Origin: Treponema denticola
Lineage (GTDB): Bacteria > Spirochaetota > Spirochaetia > Treponematales > Treponemataceae
Length of the DNA stretch: 64,000 nt
Assembly (NCBI RefSeq): GCF_024181405.1
Contig: NZ_CP051302.1
Location: 1,116,001 to 1,180,000 of the forward strand
Direction of reading: 5' to 3'
Part shown: positions 16,665-24,892 of the stretch, in pieces
How positions within the stretch are numbered: position 1 is the stretch's first letter
Layout: every line of letters starts with the position of its first letter
Notes under the pieces: generated by a model
What the model was told of the DNA's origin: nothing
Databases searched by the model: none
The model's input: only the letters and a program-made list of their open reading frames with translations
Translations under genes and position numbers: made by a program

Positions 16665-18333
16665 ATAAGGCTTTTAAGAGGTCTGCGGCCGTATATTTTT
16701 TATTTTTTTCGTCCGTTCCGCTTATTAAAAGATAGTGAGCCATTATCGAGGTTATTACCGGATCTATTTTTGCCCCTTCATTGAGTTTTAACGGCTTTAT
16801 GTTACCGTTTACATCCGCTTTAATAACCACATTGCTCAAAGCCCACGCCATGACAGGATTTTTATCGACTATCTTTTTATCGAGGATATTTTTTTCAAAA
16901 AGTTTAGAAGGTTCGGAAATACTTGCTAAATTTTGTTTAAATTCTATTAGCGAAACATCGGCCGGAAGTTCTTTTTCCAAATCTTTTATAAGACTTTGAG
17001 CGTGCCAAGGATCATAAGCTATCTTACTTAATTGACATTCCTTACTTATGTTCACAATATCTTTTATTAAAAAATCATAATCAATAGTTGCTCCGGGTGT
17101 TACCGTTACAATGCCTGATTCAACCCATTGAGCATAGCCAATATTTTCTTTTTGGATCCGCTCTATTAGTGTTTCTTCCGGAATATATACTTTATGAAAA
17201 GCAAAGATAAAGTCTTTGTCTTCCCAATATAAAGTAAATACGGTTAAGTCTCTTATGCTCGAAAGGTCTATAGCTCCTACGGCATTTTTATTTTTATAAT
17301 CAGATGTTTTATTTTTTTGTTTGATCCATACTTCAGGCGGTATCCAATTAGAGCCCATAGCGTTCCGCCATATATTATAAGTCTTAGCTAAAAAGTTAGC
17401 TTGAGTACTCGGCCTTTTAATAGCCCTTTCTAGGTCTTGCTCAAGAAGTTTTCTATTTGTTATTAAATCGATACTAGGATTGGCCTTTTCCAAATTAGCG
17501 GCATCTTTCCAGTCATCGTCTTTATCTATTGTGTAAATAAGCGCAAAATAAGAGGGATCATTTTTGTTTATGCCTTGAAGCATGCTTTTAGCTTCCATGC
17601 TTTCATAATAACAAGGAAGCGTTACATTTAATCCGGCTGTTGTAATTATTAGGACTTGTCCGCCTTGCTTTCTCGCTCTCATTCCCTGTAAGCTTGCTTG
17701 TAAGGGCTTGTCTGTTAAATATTCGTGATATTCGTCCAACACGGCAAAGCTGTTTTTATAACTATCAATTTTTTTTGTTCCTGATGTAAAAAAACTTATT
17801 CGGCTGTTTTTAAAAACAATAGAACTTGACCAGCATTTACAAACTGAATTTAATTCTTTAGATTGTTTTACTATTTGCGTTATTTCTTCAAAGGTTTTTT
17901 TTGCTTGTTTTTCATCTCCTGAAAAAAAATAACTTTCGGCGTTTTCTGTTGCTAAAAAATTATAAAGAATTGCGGGAAATAAAATAGATGTAGTCTTACT
18001 GTTTTTTCTGGCAACTTCTATATAAGCTATTTGAGTCAAAAAAGCGTTGTCGTTTTCTTTTTTAGTAAAAAGATAAATACCTGCATAAGCAAAAACTTGC
18101 CAAGGGAGAAGACAAAGGTTTTTATTTATATCAGGAATAAAAAGGCTTTCGGCAAAGTTTATAACCTCCGTTAATTTTCCCCAGTTTGCAATATAGCCAT
18201 CAGGTGCTTTTTTAAGCATTGATTCAAATCGTTTTATTGCAAGTTTTATATAAACACAAGATTTTATTTTTTCTTGTTTTATATCTTTACAGTAATTCAA
18301 AACTAAATCTTTTACTTCCTTTTCGCTTCTCAT
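16663..18333 (-). CDS. Terminase large subunit
   Basis: A 556-aa TerL that packages and cuts phage DNA. The ATPase P-loop equivalent is ARKNSKTTS at about 108-116 (a Gly-poor form common in terminases), followed by Walker B FAVLDEYHEYL. The nuclease half contains AIDLSSIRDLTVF with the first metal-binding Asp, and YDPWHAQSLI further on. It overlaps nothing and starts 2 nt after TerS. Full length for the family. Confidence 0.95.
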   Translation of the reverse strand: MRSEKEVKDLVLNYCKDIKQEKIKSCVYIKLAIKRFESMLKKAPDGYIANWGKLTEVINFAESLFIPDINKNLCLLPWQVFAYAGIYLFTKKENDNAFLTQIAYIEVARKNSKTTSILFPAILYNFLATENAESYFFSGDEKQAKKTFEEITQIVKQSKELNSVCKCWSSSIVFKNSRISFFTSGTKKIDSYKNSFAVLDEYHEYLTDKPLQASLQGMRARKQGGQVLIITTAGLNVTLPCYYESMEAKSMLQGINKNDPSYFALIYTIDKDDDWKDAANLEKANPSIDLITNRKLLEQDLERAIKRPSTQANFLAKTYNIWRNAMGSNWIPPEVWIKQKNKTSDYKNKNAVGAIDLSSIRDLTVFTLYWEDKDFIFAFHKVYIPEETLIERIQKENIGYAQWVESGIVTVTPGATIDYDFLIKDIVNISKECQLSKIAYDPWHAQSLIKDLEKELPADVSLIEFKQNLASISEPSKLFEKNILDKKIVDKNPVMAWALSNVVIKADVNGNIKPLKLNEGAKIDPVITSIMAHYLLISGTDEKNKKYTAADLLKAL

Positions 18334-18335
18334 TT

Positions 18336-18869
18336 TTAATTCTTCTTTTTATTTATAAGTTTTTGTACCGGGTTCTTCTCGGCCGCTTTTAATTTTTCTT
18401 CCAGTTTTAAAGTTTCGTTTAATTCCTGTAAATCGTTTAATCTCATTTGAGCTCTAACCTGCGGCGTCAAATAAAATTTACTTCCTAAAACATTGAAAGA
18501 GCTAACTTGTTTTAAAAATAATTTTTGCATTTTTTCATATATGAAAAAATTCTTATAAACATCAAGCCCGTCCATTGCTTCTCTTAGTTTGTAGATGTCG
18601 TTTAATATTAAATAAAGATGGATGAGTTCCGGAATGTCAACTTCATAAATAGATTTTAAGCTTATAAGCATGTTAACATGTTTTTTAAAAAGGGCTTCAA
18701 TAGTTTTATTTTTTAAGTTTTTTATTTCTTCTGGAACTTCTATTTTTTTAGGAACAGATAAAACGGTTGAAATTAAAACATCTGCATTGTTCCCGTGCCT
18801 GCATTCTTGATAAGTGCCGTCTAGTTTGTGCTGCTCGGTGCTCTTTCTTGGTCGTCCTCGTGTTGCCAT
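18336..18869 (-). CDS. Terminase small subunit, P27 family
   Basis: A 177-aa protein starting ATRGRPRKSTEQHKLDGTY, the hallmark start of P27-type small terminases, with a helical body and SKFYLTPQVRAQMRLNDL near the end. It recognises the packaging site and regulates TerL. It lies directly before TerL and after an HNH gene, the arrangement typical of cos-type phages. Confidence 0.85.
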   Translation of the reverse strand: MATRGRPRKSTEQHKLDGTYQECRHGNNADVLISTVLSVPKKIEVPEEIKNLKNKTIEALFKKHVNMLISLKSIYEVDIPELIHLYLILNDIYKLREAMDGLDVYKNFFIYEKMQKLFLKQVSSFNVLGSKFYLTPQVRAQMRLNDLQELNETLKLEEKLKAAEKNPVQKLINKKKN

Positions 18870-19005
18870 TCGCTTACCCTTTTCGTTTTAGTTTTACCCC
18901 AGCTAAAAAAAATGGGATTTTTGCACAGACATAGACCGGATTTCTAGGGGGGTGTTCTATGTAAAAAGCCCTTTTTTAACCTAAAGGGGGTATAGGGTTA
19001 ATAAT
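18870..19005. other. Terminase-HNH intergenic region, candidate cos site
   Basis: A 136-bp non-coding stretch between HNH and TerS with unusually G/C-rich runs (GGGGGGTG at 18947-18954, AAAGGGGG near 18983) in an A/T-rich genome. In HNH-TerS-TerL phages the packaging site normally lies here. The exact nick positions cannot be read. Confidence 0.4.
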
Positions 19006-19434
19006 TTAACCCTGTAAATATCCTTTTAACCATTCTCTTATTTTTTCTTTAGATTTTTTTTGTCCGTTTATTTCTTTTGCTGTTTTAATTCTATGGCAGC
19101 TTTCACATAAAACTTGTAAATTATTTATGTTAAAAAATAAATCTCTATCTCCTCTGGGCGGTACGATGTGATCAACATGTAATGATTTACAACTACTAGC
19201 ACACAACACACATTGTTTTTGTTCTTTTAAAACCTTAGATCTCAACTCTCGCCATTCTTTTGTTTTATAAAATAAATAATTAGTTCGTTTTGCATTTTTA
19301 AAATTATTTATTCTTTTCTCTGTGCGTGCTGCTTCCCGCTCCTCTACCATAGGTTTATGTTTTAAACAATAACCCGGAACATCAAGTAAAGTTTTGCAAC
19401 CTTGCCATTTACAATAATATTTCTGTACAGCCAT
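19006..19434 (-). CDS. HNH endonuclease
   Basis: A 142-aa nuclease of the type that stimulates terminase cutting in HK97-like phages. The HNH motif spans CVLCASSC, then HVDHIVPPRG, then NNLQVLCESCHRIKTAKE; the two CxxC pairs bind structural zinc. A CxxxxC...H N-terminus (YYCKWQGCKTLL) may bind a further zinc. It overlaps the upstream gene by 26 nt. Confidence 0.88.
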   Translation of the reverse strand: MAVQKYYCKWQGCKTLLDVPGYCLKHKPMVEEREAARTEKRINNFKNAKRTNYLFYKTKEWRELRSKVLKEQKQCVLCASSCKSLHVDHIVPPRGDRDLFFNINNLQVLCESCHRIKTAKEINGQKKSKEKIREWLKGYLQG

Positions 19435-19744
19435 TCATCATCCTTTCATAACCTGCATCTTTAACTATTTCATGCAGGCAGTCTTTATAAATATAGCTGG
19501 TAAGTTTATCTATAGGCTTACCAACTTTCCTTATAAACTTTCGTTCAATAATTGTAGAAGCTACATCATGCGCTTTTTCTTCTACGTTCTGAATGTAGAC
19601 TCCTTTATTCTTGCCATAGTTTATTATATAGCGTTGTGCTAAATTATAAACCAGATTGTATATTTCATTTAAATAAATTTCTCGACCTGTTAAAAAATAA
19701 TTTTCTTGTGCAATTAAAAACGCTTGATTGTGTGTGCCCCTCAT
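19409..19744 (-). CDS. Hypothetical phage protein, weak sigma-factor-like look
   Basis: A 111-aa protein. The stretch VEEKAHDVASTIIERKFIR followed by KLTSYIYKDCLHEIVKD has the pattern of sigma-70 region 2 helices in small phage sigma-like regulators, but the resemblance is weak and I could not test it. Its place just before HNH/TerS suits a late-gene regulator. It starts with an ATGA overlap with the small membrane gene upstream. Confidence 0.5.
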   Translation of the reverse strand: MRGTHNQAFLIAQENYFLTGREIYLNEIYNLVYNLAQRYIINYGKNKGVYIQNVEEKAHDVASTIIERKFIRKVGKPIDKLTSYIYKDCLHEIVKDAGYERMMNGCTEILL

Positions 19745-19851
19745 TTCCCTTTTCTGTCTAACAAGTTATTTAATTTTACTAAAACAGATAAAAAGTAAAT
19801 TGCGGCGATTACTTTGTATGTCCAAATAACAGCTTGAATAAAAAAATCCAT
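19741..19851 (-). CDS. Small membrane protein (36 aa)
   Basis: A 36-codon frame, MDFFIQAVIWTYKVIAAIYF and a basic end (DRKGK), with one transmembrane segment. Its stop overlaps the next start as ATGA, supporting real translation. Function unknown; could be an anchored regulator or holin-like peptide. Confidence 0.45.
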   Translation of the reverse strand: MDFFIQAVIWTYKVIAAIYFLSVLVKLNNLLDRKGK

Positions 19852-19872
19852 AATATTAATGCTCCTCTTTAT

Positions 19873-20610
19873 TTAATTAGCAATAGCGTCTATATGTCTA
19901 TTTTGCGATTGTGTGCGTCTGTAAGACGGTGCTTTTAATTCTACAAAAATATAATTTTCGCTTATGCGGTCCATTACAGCCGAGCCTAAATAATCTTGAA
20001 AATTCTGTCTTTCCTTATTGCTTATCAAACATGTTGGTAATTTTTTTTCATAACGAATATTCAAAATATCAAAAATAGCGTGCTGTTCAGTTTCTAAATC
20101 TCTAGCCCTCCCGACCTCATCAATAATTAAAAAAGGCACACTCGCATATTCTCTGATTAAAGCCTCCTCATCTTTTGCAGCTTTAAAAGCTCTTGACCTA
20201 ATAAGACGCATGCAAAGAATGTTACTTGCAATGTAAAGCCCGTTATAATTTAATTCTTTTAAAATTGCTATACTCAAGTGTGTCTTGCCCGTTCCATTAC
20301 CGCCTAGAATTATTATTGTGTCAAAACTCTTTATACCGTGATTTATTCTGGCAATAAAACTTTTTACAAAATCTTTTAAATCATCTATCGCTTTTAAATC
20401 TTCATTCGGCGTAAAATAATTACTAAAAGCGGCACCCTGCAATCTTTCGGGGATTTCGGCATTTTGTTTGTTTGTCGCAATTTGAATTTCAAGCTCTTGT
20501 TTTAATCGTGCCAGTTCCTTTTTTTGAATTTCAGAATCAGCCTGAATACAAAGATTGCCCAGCTTTAAAAGCTGCTCTCTCATGCTAAGGGGTAAGTTTT
20601 TAGGAATCAT
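19873..20610 (-). CDS. DnaC/IstB-like helicase loader ATPase
   Basis: A 245-aa AAA+ protein. Walker A is GGNGTGKTHLS at about 102-112, Walker B is VPFLIIDEVGRA and the arginine-containing C-terminal region is intact. It would load the replicative helicase at the phage origin. It overlaps the initiator gene by 4 nt, and the pair is matched in prophage 2 by 55613/56659. Unlike that homologue it has no N-terminal zinc finger. Confidence 0.85.
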   Translation of the reverse strand: MIPKNLPLSMREQLLKLGNLCIQADSEIQKKELARLKQELEIQIATNKQNAEIPERLQGAAFSNYFTPNEDLKAIDDLKDFVKSFIARINHGIKSFDTIIILGGNGTGKTHLSIAILKELNYNGLYIASNILCMRLIRSRAFKAAKDEEALIREYASVPFLIIDEVGRARDLETEQHAIFDILNIRYEKKLPTCLISNKERQNFQDYLGSAVMDRISENYIFVELKAPSYRRTQSQNRHIDAIAN

Positions 20611-21554
20611 AAATAAGCCCCCGGTTTAATTCTATCACTCGCAATCTCTGCCGATTTTCTGTAAAGGCTTTGTCTTGCCTCCGGAGTTTTTACATGAGCG
20701 TTTAAAAGCCTGTTTAAAACATTGGCCGATAAAATTGTGTTTAAATTATAGCCTCCCGACAAAATAAAATTATCTTCGGCCGCAATTGCTAAAACTTTTG
20801 CTATGTCTTCAGGTTTTAATTTTTCTAAAAGATTTTTAAGTAAGGCCCTGGATTGAATCCAGTTAATCAACGGCTCACTTGTTTTAACTTTTCCTAAATT
20901 AAAAAGTTTATCCCAGTTTTTTAAATACTCTTTTTCCACGACCTCAAAATTATTTTCAGGTTCTCGAAGTCTTAAAGGCGGCTTTTTGATTTTATGTTTT
21001 GGAGGCTCCTCTCCGCTCTGCGGAGAATTTGTGTAATCTATGTTGTAATCTCTGTTGTAGTCTATGTTACTAATAGGATTCGGCGATTTTGGCGGTTTCG
21101 TTTCGGTCATTTTGACGGTATCGGAACCGTCATCTTGACCGTTTCCATTCGGCGATTTTGGCGGTTTCGTTTCCACCGTTTCGGAGTCCTCGCCTTTTTT
21201 TTCTGCATCATCGTAGAGTAAAAATTTTATTAAAGCGTCTTGATTTACTTTGTAATGAACGGTAGGCACTCCATAAGCTTTTTGAATTTTAGTTTCAATT
21301 AAGCCTAGTTCCTCAAGTTCCTTTTTTATTTCTCTTAATTTTTTTTCTTTAACAAAAATTTCATTTTCCCAATCAGAATAGCTTTTAAAAATCCAGCCGT
21401 CTTGTGTTTTATCGGTCCAATAAATAAGCTGTGATAAAAACAAGGCTGCTACATGATTGCCATTCAGTTTTTTTAAAAATAAAGTAGGTATTGTCAGTAT
21501 ATTTGCTTGACCTACAGTTTTTGTTAAAAGATTAAATATTTCTTTTTGATTCAT
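20607..21554 (-). CDS. Phage replication initiator (winged-helix)
   Basis: A 315-aa replisome-organiser type protein. The N-terminal 110 residues form a winged helix (VAALFLSQLIYWTDKTQDGW, then KELEELGLIETK). The middle is low complexity with the peptide ETKPPKSPN twice, encoded by DNA direct repeats that may be the origin. The C-terminus is helical. The start at 21554 (MNQKEIFN) is chosen because GTGGAGG lies 7 nt upstream. Confidence 0.75.
   Translation of the reverse strand: MNQKEIFNLLTKTVGQANILTIPTLFLKKLNGNHVAALFLSQLIYWTDKTQDGWIFKSYSDWENEIFVKEKKLREIKKELEELGLIETKIQKAYGVPTVHYKVNQDALIKFLLYDDAEKKGEDSETVETKPPKSPNGNGQDDGSDTVKMTETKPPKSPNPISNIDYNRDYNIDYTNSPQSGEEPPKHKIKKPPLRLREPENNFEVVEKEYLKNWDKLFNLGKVKTSEPLINWIQSRALLKNLLEKLKPEDIAKVLAIAAEDNFILSGGYNLNTILSANVLNRLLNAHVKTPEARQSLYRKSAEIASDRIKPGAYL
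21032..21175. other. Candidate origin: direct repeats inside the initiator gene
   Basis: Two copies of a segment containing TTCGGCGATTTTGGCGGTTT lie at about 21070 and 21149, and three imperfect 12-bp repeats (TGTAATCTATGT type) lie at about 21032-21067. Repeats within an initiator gene are the usual place for a lambda-type origin. Confidence 0.5.
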
Positions 21555-21555
21555 G

Positions 21556-21819
21556 TTAAGCCTCCACTTCCTTTGTTTTTTCTCCTTTCTGTAAAGAAAA
21601 ATAGATAGCATAGGATCTTCTTTTGCCATTTCTAAAAATTCTTGCAGCCGCAGAGTTCCTATCTTGTTTTTTGAATTGGGATAATGTTTTTTTTAATTCT
21701 CTTTTAAGCTCATTAAAAATGCGTCTCGACCAATAGGGTTTCATTTCTCTATACTCAATCGTCTTTTTGCCTGATTTTATTTTATCGTACCATTCTTTTT
21801 TTAATGGAAAAACCAACAT
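21556..21819 (-). CDS. ASCH-like small protein
   Basis: An 87-aa protein beginning MLVFPLKKEWYDKIKSGKKT followed by IEYREMKPYW, a typical ASCH-domain start (putative RNA-binding or nucleoside-processing fold). The C-terminus is basic. I start it at 21819, where GGAGGAG lies 7 nt upstream. It is shorter than complete ASCH proteins, so it may be a minimal or truncated form. Confidence 0.6.
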   Translation of the reverse strand: MLVFPLKKEWYDKIKSGKKTIEYREMKPYWSRRIFNELKRELKKTLSQFKKQDRNSAAARIFRNGKRRSYAIYFSLQKGEKTKEVEA

Positions 21820-21823
21820 TTGT

Positions 21824-22276
21824 TTACTCCTCCACCAATTCCCCGCAGGGGCTGCCGTCATTGGCAAAGACAAATTCTCGAAAGAGCGATATAAAATCAT
21901 AGTGATAGTTGTTTCCTAAAAAAATGCCACAACCATTAAATCCCGTAATAAATAATAGAGAGTTATTCTTTTTGTGCTTAATCCATCCGCCGTGTTTTTT
22001 GACAACTTCAACTGCGTTTCCCATATTTGAAAACGGCTTGTACTTCGGCTTATCGGGCGGTTCGATGAGATAGGCGTAACAATATGTAAAATTATTACCT
22101 ACGAACAAGTCATCCACCCCATTGTTATATAATCTGTAAAATGTTTCAACACAATCAGTGTCTTCTTCTACTTTTCTTCGCAAGCCTCTTACCGTATCTG
22201 CAAAAATACACTTGCTCCCCACCTTCAATTCATCGGCATTAACCGCCGTGTAAACTTTTGATTTGTCAAATTCCAT
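21824..22276 (-). CDS. Conserved hypothetical phage protein
   Basis: A 150-aa protein without recognised domain. A homologue is encoded by prophage 2 (58137-58604); both start MEFDK..VYTA.NADEL..GSKCIFA and end DGSPCGELVEE, while the centre differs. In both phages it sits among small accessory genes of the early operon. Its first 11 nt overlap the upstream DUF4406 frame. Confidence 0.7.
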   Translation of the reverse strand: MEFDKSKVYTAVNADELKVGSKCIFADTVRGLRRKVEEDTDCVETFYRLYNNGVDDLFVGNNFTYCYAYLIEPPDKPKYKPFSNMGNAVEVVKKHGGWIKHKKNNSLLFITGFNGCGIFLGNNYHYDFISLFREFVFANDGSPCGELVEE

Positions 22277-22604
22277 AATTTATAATCTCCTTATCACTTT
22301 CTTGCTCCACCCATTCATCAACTGTTTTTATTTCAAGGCCGAGAGCTTGAGCTATTGATAGTTCTAAATCTCGCCCCTTTGATTCGTACTCACTTTCAAT
22401 CAAAGCGATTAATAAGTTTTCATTCTTTGCAATAACCGCAAGACATTTTCTTATACATTTATTCCAACTCCAGTCTTCTTTGCAAAATATTACGGGCGAT
22501 ATTACGCCGTAATCGGCTTCAATAAGTCTTTTGCGTGCATTTTCAAAATCCTGTTTGTAATTCGGATTATTGCTTACAGCACCGCATAAATAAAGTTGTT
22601 TTAT
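22266..22604 (-). CDS. DUF4406-type protein with ATA at the start position
   Basis: An open frame of 112 codons encoding a protein nearly identical in pattern to the prophage 2 protein at 54940 (KQLYLCGAVSNNPNY, then ISPVIFCKEDWSWNKCIRKC). The family resembles nucleoside 2-deoxyribosyltransferases. The codon aligned with the homologue's ATG is ATA (22604-22602), 6 nt after an AAGGAG. No other start lies near. Either ATA is used weakly or the gene has lost its start. The frame itself is intact to the TGA inside the next gene. Confidence 0.65.
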   Translation of the reverse strand: MKQLYLCGAVSNNPNYKQDFENARKRLIEADYGVISPVIFCKEDWSWNKCIRKCLAVIAKNENLLIALIESEYESKGRDLELSIAQALGLEIKTVDEWVEQESDKEIINYGI

Positions 22605-22615
22605 TTCTTTTCTCC

Positions 22616-23287
22616 TTATTTTAACAATCTTTTCAGATTTTTCTTTTGTACAACTTTTGTGAAAGTTTCAAGTTCCGCAATAAGCTCTAGTATTTTTTCT
22701 TTCGGCGGTTCGGGTAAATTGTTCCGCCTAGGATTTGAGTCTGCCCCGATGTTGACTTGTACAGGGTTACACCTTTTAATCAGTTCTACGAATTCGAGTA
22801 AATCAAAATCTATAATCGGCTCGATTGTGATAATTTTTTTAATATGATTTATCAAAGATAATGATAATGACCTATCTTTCGGAGGTCGGCAATTATTCAT
22901 TATACTTTTATACATTCTATTTGTTTCAAGTGTAGTACAAATAAAAAAGTTATCTTTCATTTTATTAAGAAAAGTAAATAATCTATCAGGGCTTTTTGTT
23001 TGTAATAAGTATTTATTCTCTGTATATTTCAAACAATGGTCTAATGTCTGTTTTTTCCAATAATAATCTACCCCATCAGCAAACATATCGCAAGAAGAAC
23101 CGACAAAAATAAAATTACCTTTTCCTAAATCTGTTTTTAGTTCTTTTTCATCAAAATGTAACGGCGGTTGTTTTCCCCAGCGTTTCATATAACAGTAGCT
23201 GCATCCGTGCGGACATTCGCCCTTGATTGTATTCCATGTATGTGTAATAAATTCATACATATTTCCGGTACTTTTATTTAACGGCAT
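22616..23287 (-). CDS. DUF5131 (phage Gp37/Gp68-like) radical-SAM-type protein
   Basis: A 223-aa protein with a Cx3Cx2C cluster motif in CPHGCSYCYMKRW at about residue 24, as in radical SAM enzymes, followed by FIFVGSSCDMFAD and ITIEPIIDFDL. This fits the DUF5131 phage family, whose substrate is not known to me. Prophage 2 has a second copy (59775); the ends are almost identical and the middle has diverged. It sits in the early operon. Confidence 0.8.
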   Translation of the reverse strand: MPLNKSTGNMYEFITHTWNTIKGECPHGCSYCYMKRWGKQPPLHFDEKELKTDLGKGNFIFVGSSCDMFADGVDYYWKKQTLDHCLKYTENKYLLQTKSPDRLFTFLNKMKDNFFICTTLETNRMYKSIMNNCRPPKDRSLSLSLINHIKKIITIEPIIDFDLLEFVELIKRCNPVQVNIGADSNPRRNNLPEPPKEKILELIAELETFTKVVQKKNLKRLLK

Positions 23288-23300
23288 ATATTACCTCCTT

Positions 23301-23429
23301 CTATCTCAATGCAACGGTAATGCCGACAATTAACAAGAGTAATCCAATCCCACAAAATATAACTAACAGTAAAATCTTTAGAATGGTAATAATTCTTTCT
23401 GTAATGTAGTCAAAATCATAATCTTTCAT
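23301..23429 (-). CDS. Small membrane protein (42 aa)
   Basis: A 42-codon frame, MKDYDFDYITERIITILKIL then a hydrophobic helix to the C-terminus, with a GGAG 8 nt before the ATG. One transmembrane segment. A small membrane protein also follows the DUF5131 gene in prophage 2 (60459), though the two differ in sequence. Function unknown. Confidence 0.5.
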   Translation of the reverse strand: MKDYDFDYITERIITILKILLLVIFCGIGLLLLIVGITVALR

Positions 23430-23445
23430 TTTCTAACTCCAATAA

Positions 23446-23655
23446 TTAGTTATTCTTATTATTAAAAAGGCTATTTCTAAGTGTAAACGTGTCGTCCATA
23501 AGGTTTTCTGCGGTATCTTCAATCTCTTTTAGCCTTTCGTTTAATAATGTTTTTAAAAATGCTGTCATATCAGCGGCTTCTTTTCCGCTTTCACTTCCAT
23601 AACCTTTATGGTAAAAATACTTTTCCAATTCTTTTTCAAGATTTATTTCTATCAT
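23446..23655 (-). CDS. Hypothetical small protein
   Basis: A 69-aa acidic helical protein (EINLEKELEKYFYHKGYG, then LKEIEDTAENLMDD). No family recognised. A good AAAAGGAG site precedes the start. Position in the early operon next to the RecT-like gene. Confidence 0.55.
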   Translation of the reverse strand: MIEINLEKELEKYFYHKGYGSESGKEAADMTAFLKTLLNERLKEIEDTAENLMDDTFTLRNSLFNNKNN

Positions 23656-23737
23656 TTCTTTTCTCCTTTTTAGTGGTCGTCAACTAAATGGAAACAACCA
23701 CTTTTTGAGTTGTCAACTTTTACCGAACAACTCCTTT

Positions 23738-24616
23738 TTAAAATATTTCGTTCTGAGGTTTTTGGGTTGCCTCAAGGTGCTCTACTTCTTTTTGCAAAAG
23801 TTCAACCAATTCTTTTGTGTCAAAAAATCGTTTTTCTGTATTTTTGATTAGTTTTAATTCGTTAAATTTCTTTGCATAATGAGCGTGTATTGATTCCGGT
23901 AAGCTTTCTCCGAGTTTTGCGGCAGTAGCTAAAAGATTGGCAGTGCCTTCCCTGTAAAAGTCTTCAGGGCTCTTTTCTTTTTCCGGAACCTGATTTGTAC
24001 AAGGCTCCGCCCCTAAAGGCTCAAGCGTTGCTTCTTGCTCTGGCTCCGTTTTTTCGGCCATTTCGTATGACTGATTTTGTTTTTGATTTTGAGCGGGCTG
24101 ATTATCTCCCGATAAGTCATCTGGACTATAAAGACCGGCTAAGACATCAGGGAAAGCGTCCCGTAAAGCAAAGGACAAGGCTCTGTGCTTTAACATTCGG
24201 GCAGGGTAAGCCCTCCAGTTCTCTTTACTTAAAAGGTTAGCCCTTTTGGCCATTTCTATATCATAATAGCCCCGGAAAGTTTCCGTCATGTTAGCGTTCT
24301 TTCGCTTTACCAACACCTCGGCAGCTTGTTCATCCTGCTTCTTCCATTCTGCCCCGGCATACTCTGGGTTATTCCTTACGATTGCGTGCATGATGTCAGC
24401 CGATAAGGTCGGCTTGCCGTTTATTACGGCTATATTAGTCGCTGCTGCCATTGGAGTAAGCCCCAATTCAACGCCCCATTGTAAGGCTATAAATACCTTT
24501 TCTTTTGTGTCCAGAGCTTTCGGCAAAAGCCCCGATTTTGCCATAACCTCGGCCATTCTCATTTGGTCATCAAAGGTCATTGCAACTTCTTTTTTTACCG
24601 TTGTTAATTCGTTCAT
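23738..24616 (-). CDS. RecT-like single-strand annealing protein
   Basis: A 292-aa protein. The N-terminal 165 residues (MAEVMAKSGLLPKALDT, ALQWGVELGLTPMAAATNIA, VINGKPTLSADIMHAIV, NWRAYPARMLKHRALSFALRD) match phage recombination proteins of the RecT/Redbeta superfamily. The C-terminal third is a linker plus helical tail. No partner exonuclease was found in this phage, so it may act with host enzymes. Recombination role is by family resemblance. Confidence 0.65.
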   Translation of the reverse strand: MNELTTVKKEVAMTFDDQMRMAEVMAKSGLLPKALDTKEKVFIALQWGVELGLTPMAAATNIAVINGKPTLSADIMHAIVRNNPEYAGAEWKKQDEQAAEVLVKRKNANMTETFRGYYDIEMAKRANLLSKENWRAYPARMLKHRALSFALRDAFPDVLAGLYSPDDLSGDNQPAQNQKQNQSYEMAEKTEPEQEATLEPLGAEPCTNQVPEKEKSPEDFYREGTANLLATAAKLGESLPESIHAHYAKKFNELKLIKNTEKRFFDTKELVELLQKEVEHLEATQKPQNEIF

Positions 24617-24814
24617 TTATTCCCCCTTATCGCAAGAGCAAGAATCGCAAGACTTTGAGCAGTCTTTAATAGTGCTTGATTCTTTAAGCATTTGTTTTGC
24701 GATGCAAATTTCTGCGACAATTTCCGATATAACTTTTAAAGGCTCATCGTTTACAGGACCTTTAATAGCTATAGAATGGATTTTATCCAGTTGATTAAAA
24801 AGTTTTTCATACAT
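24617..24814 (-). CDS. Hypothetical small Cys-rich-tailed protein
   Basis: A 65-aa protein with a helical body and the C-terminus CSKSCDSCSCDKGE, which could bind a metal ion. It abuts the RecT-like gene (stop next to start) and is preceded by late motif copy E. Unknown function. Confidence 0.55.
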   Translation of the reverse strand: MYEKLFNQLDKIHSIAIKGPVNDEPLKVISEIVAEICIAKQMLKESSTIKDCSKSCDSCSCDKGE

Positions 24815-24828
24815 TTTTTTTATTCCCT

Positions 24829-24848
24829 CCCTAATATAATAGGTGCCA
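24829..24848 (-). promoter_or_regulatory. Repeat motif copy E with inverted partner
   Basis: Minus strand GCACCTATTATATTAGGGAG, a diverged copy of the motif seen upstream of late genes. An inverted AATAGGTG lies at 24889-24882 so the transcript could form a hairpin ending in this copy. It lies 15 nt before the 24814 start. Confidence 0.4.
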
Positions 24849-24892
24849 ATTCCGATAGGCTTTTTAAATAGACGAAAAAGACACCTATTGAT

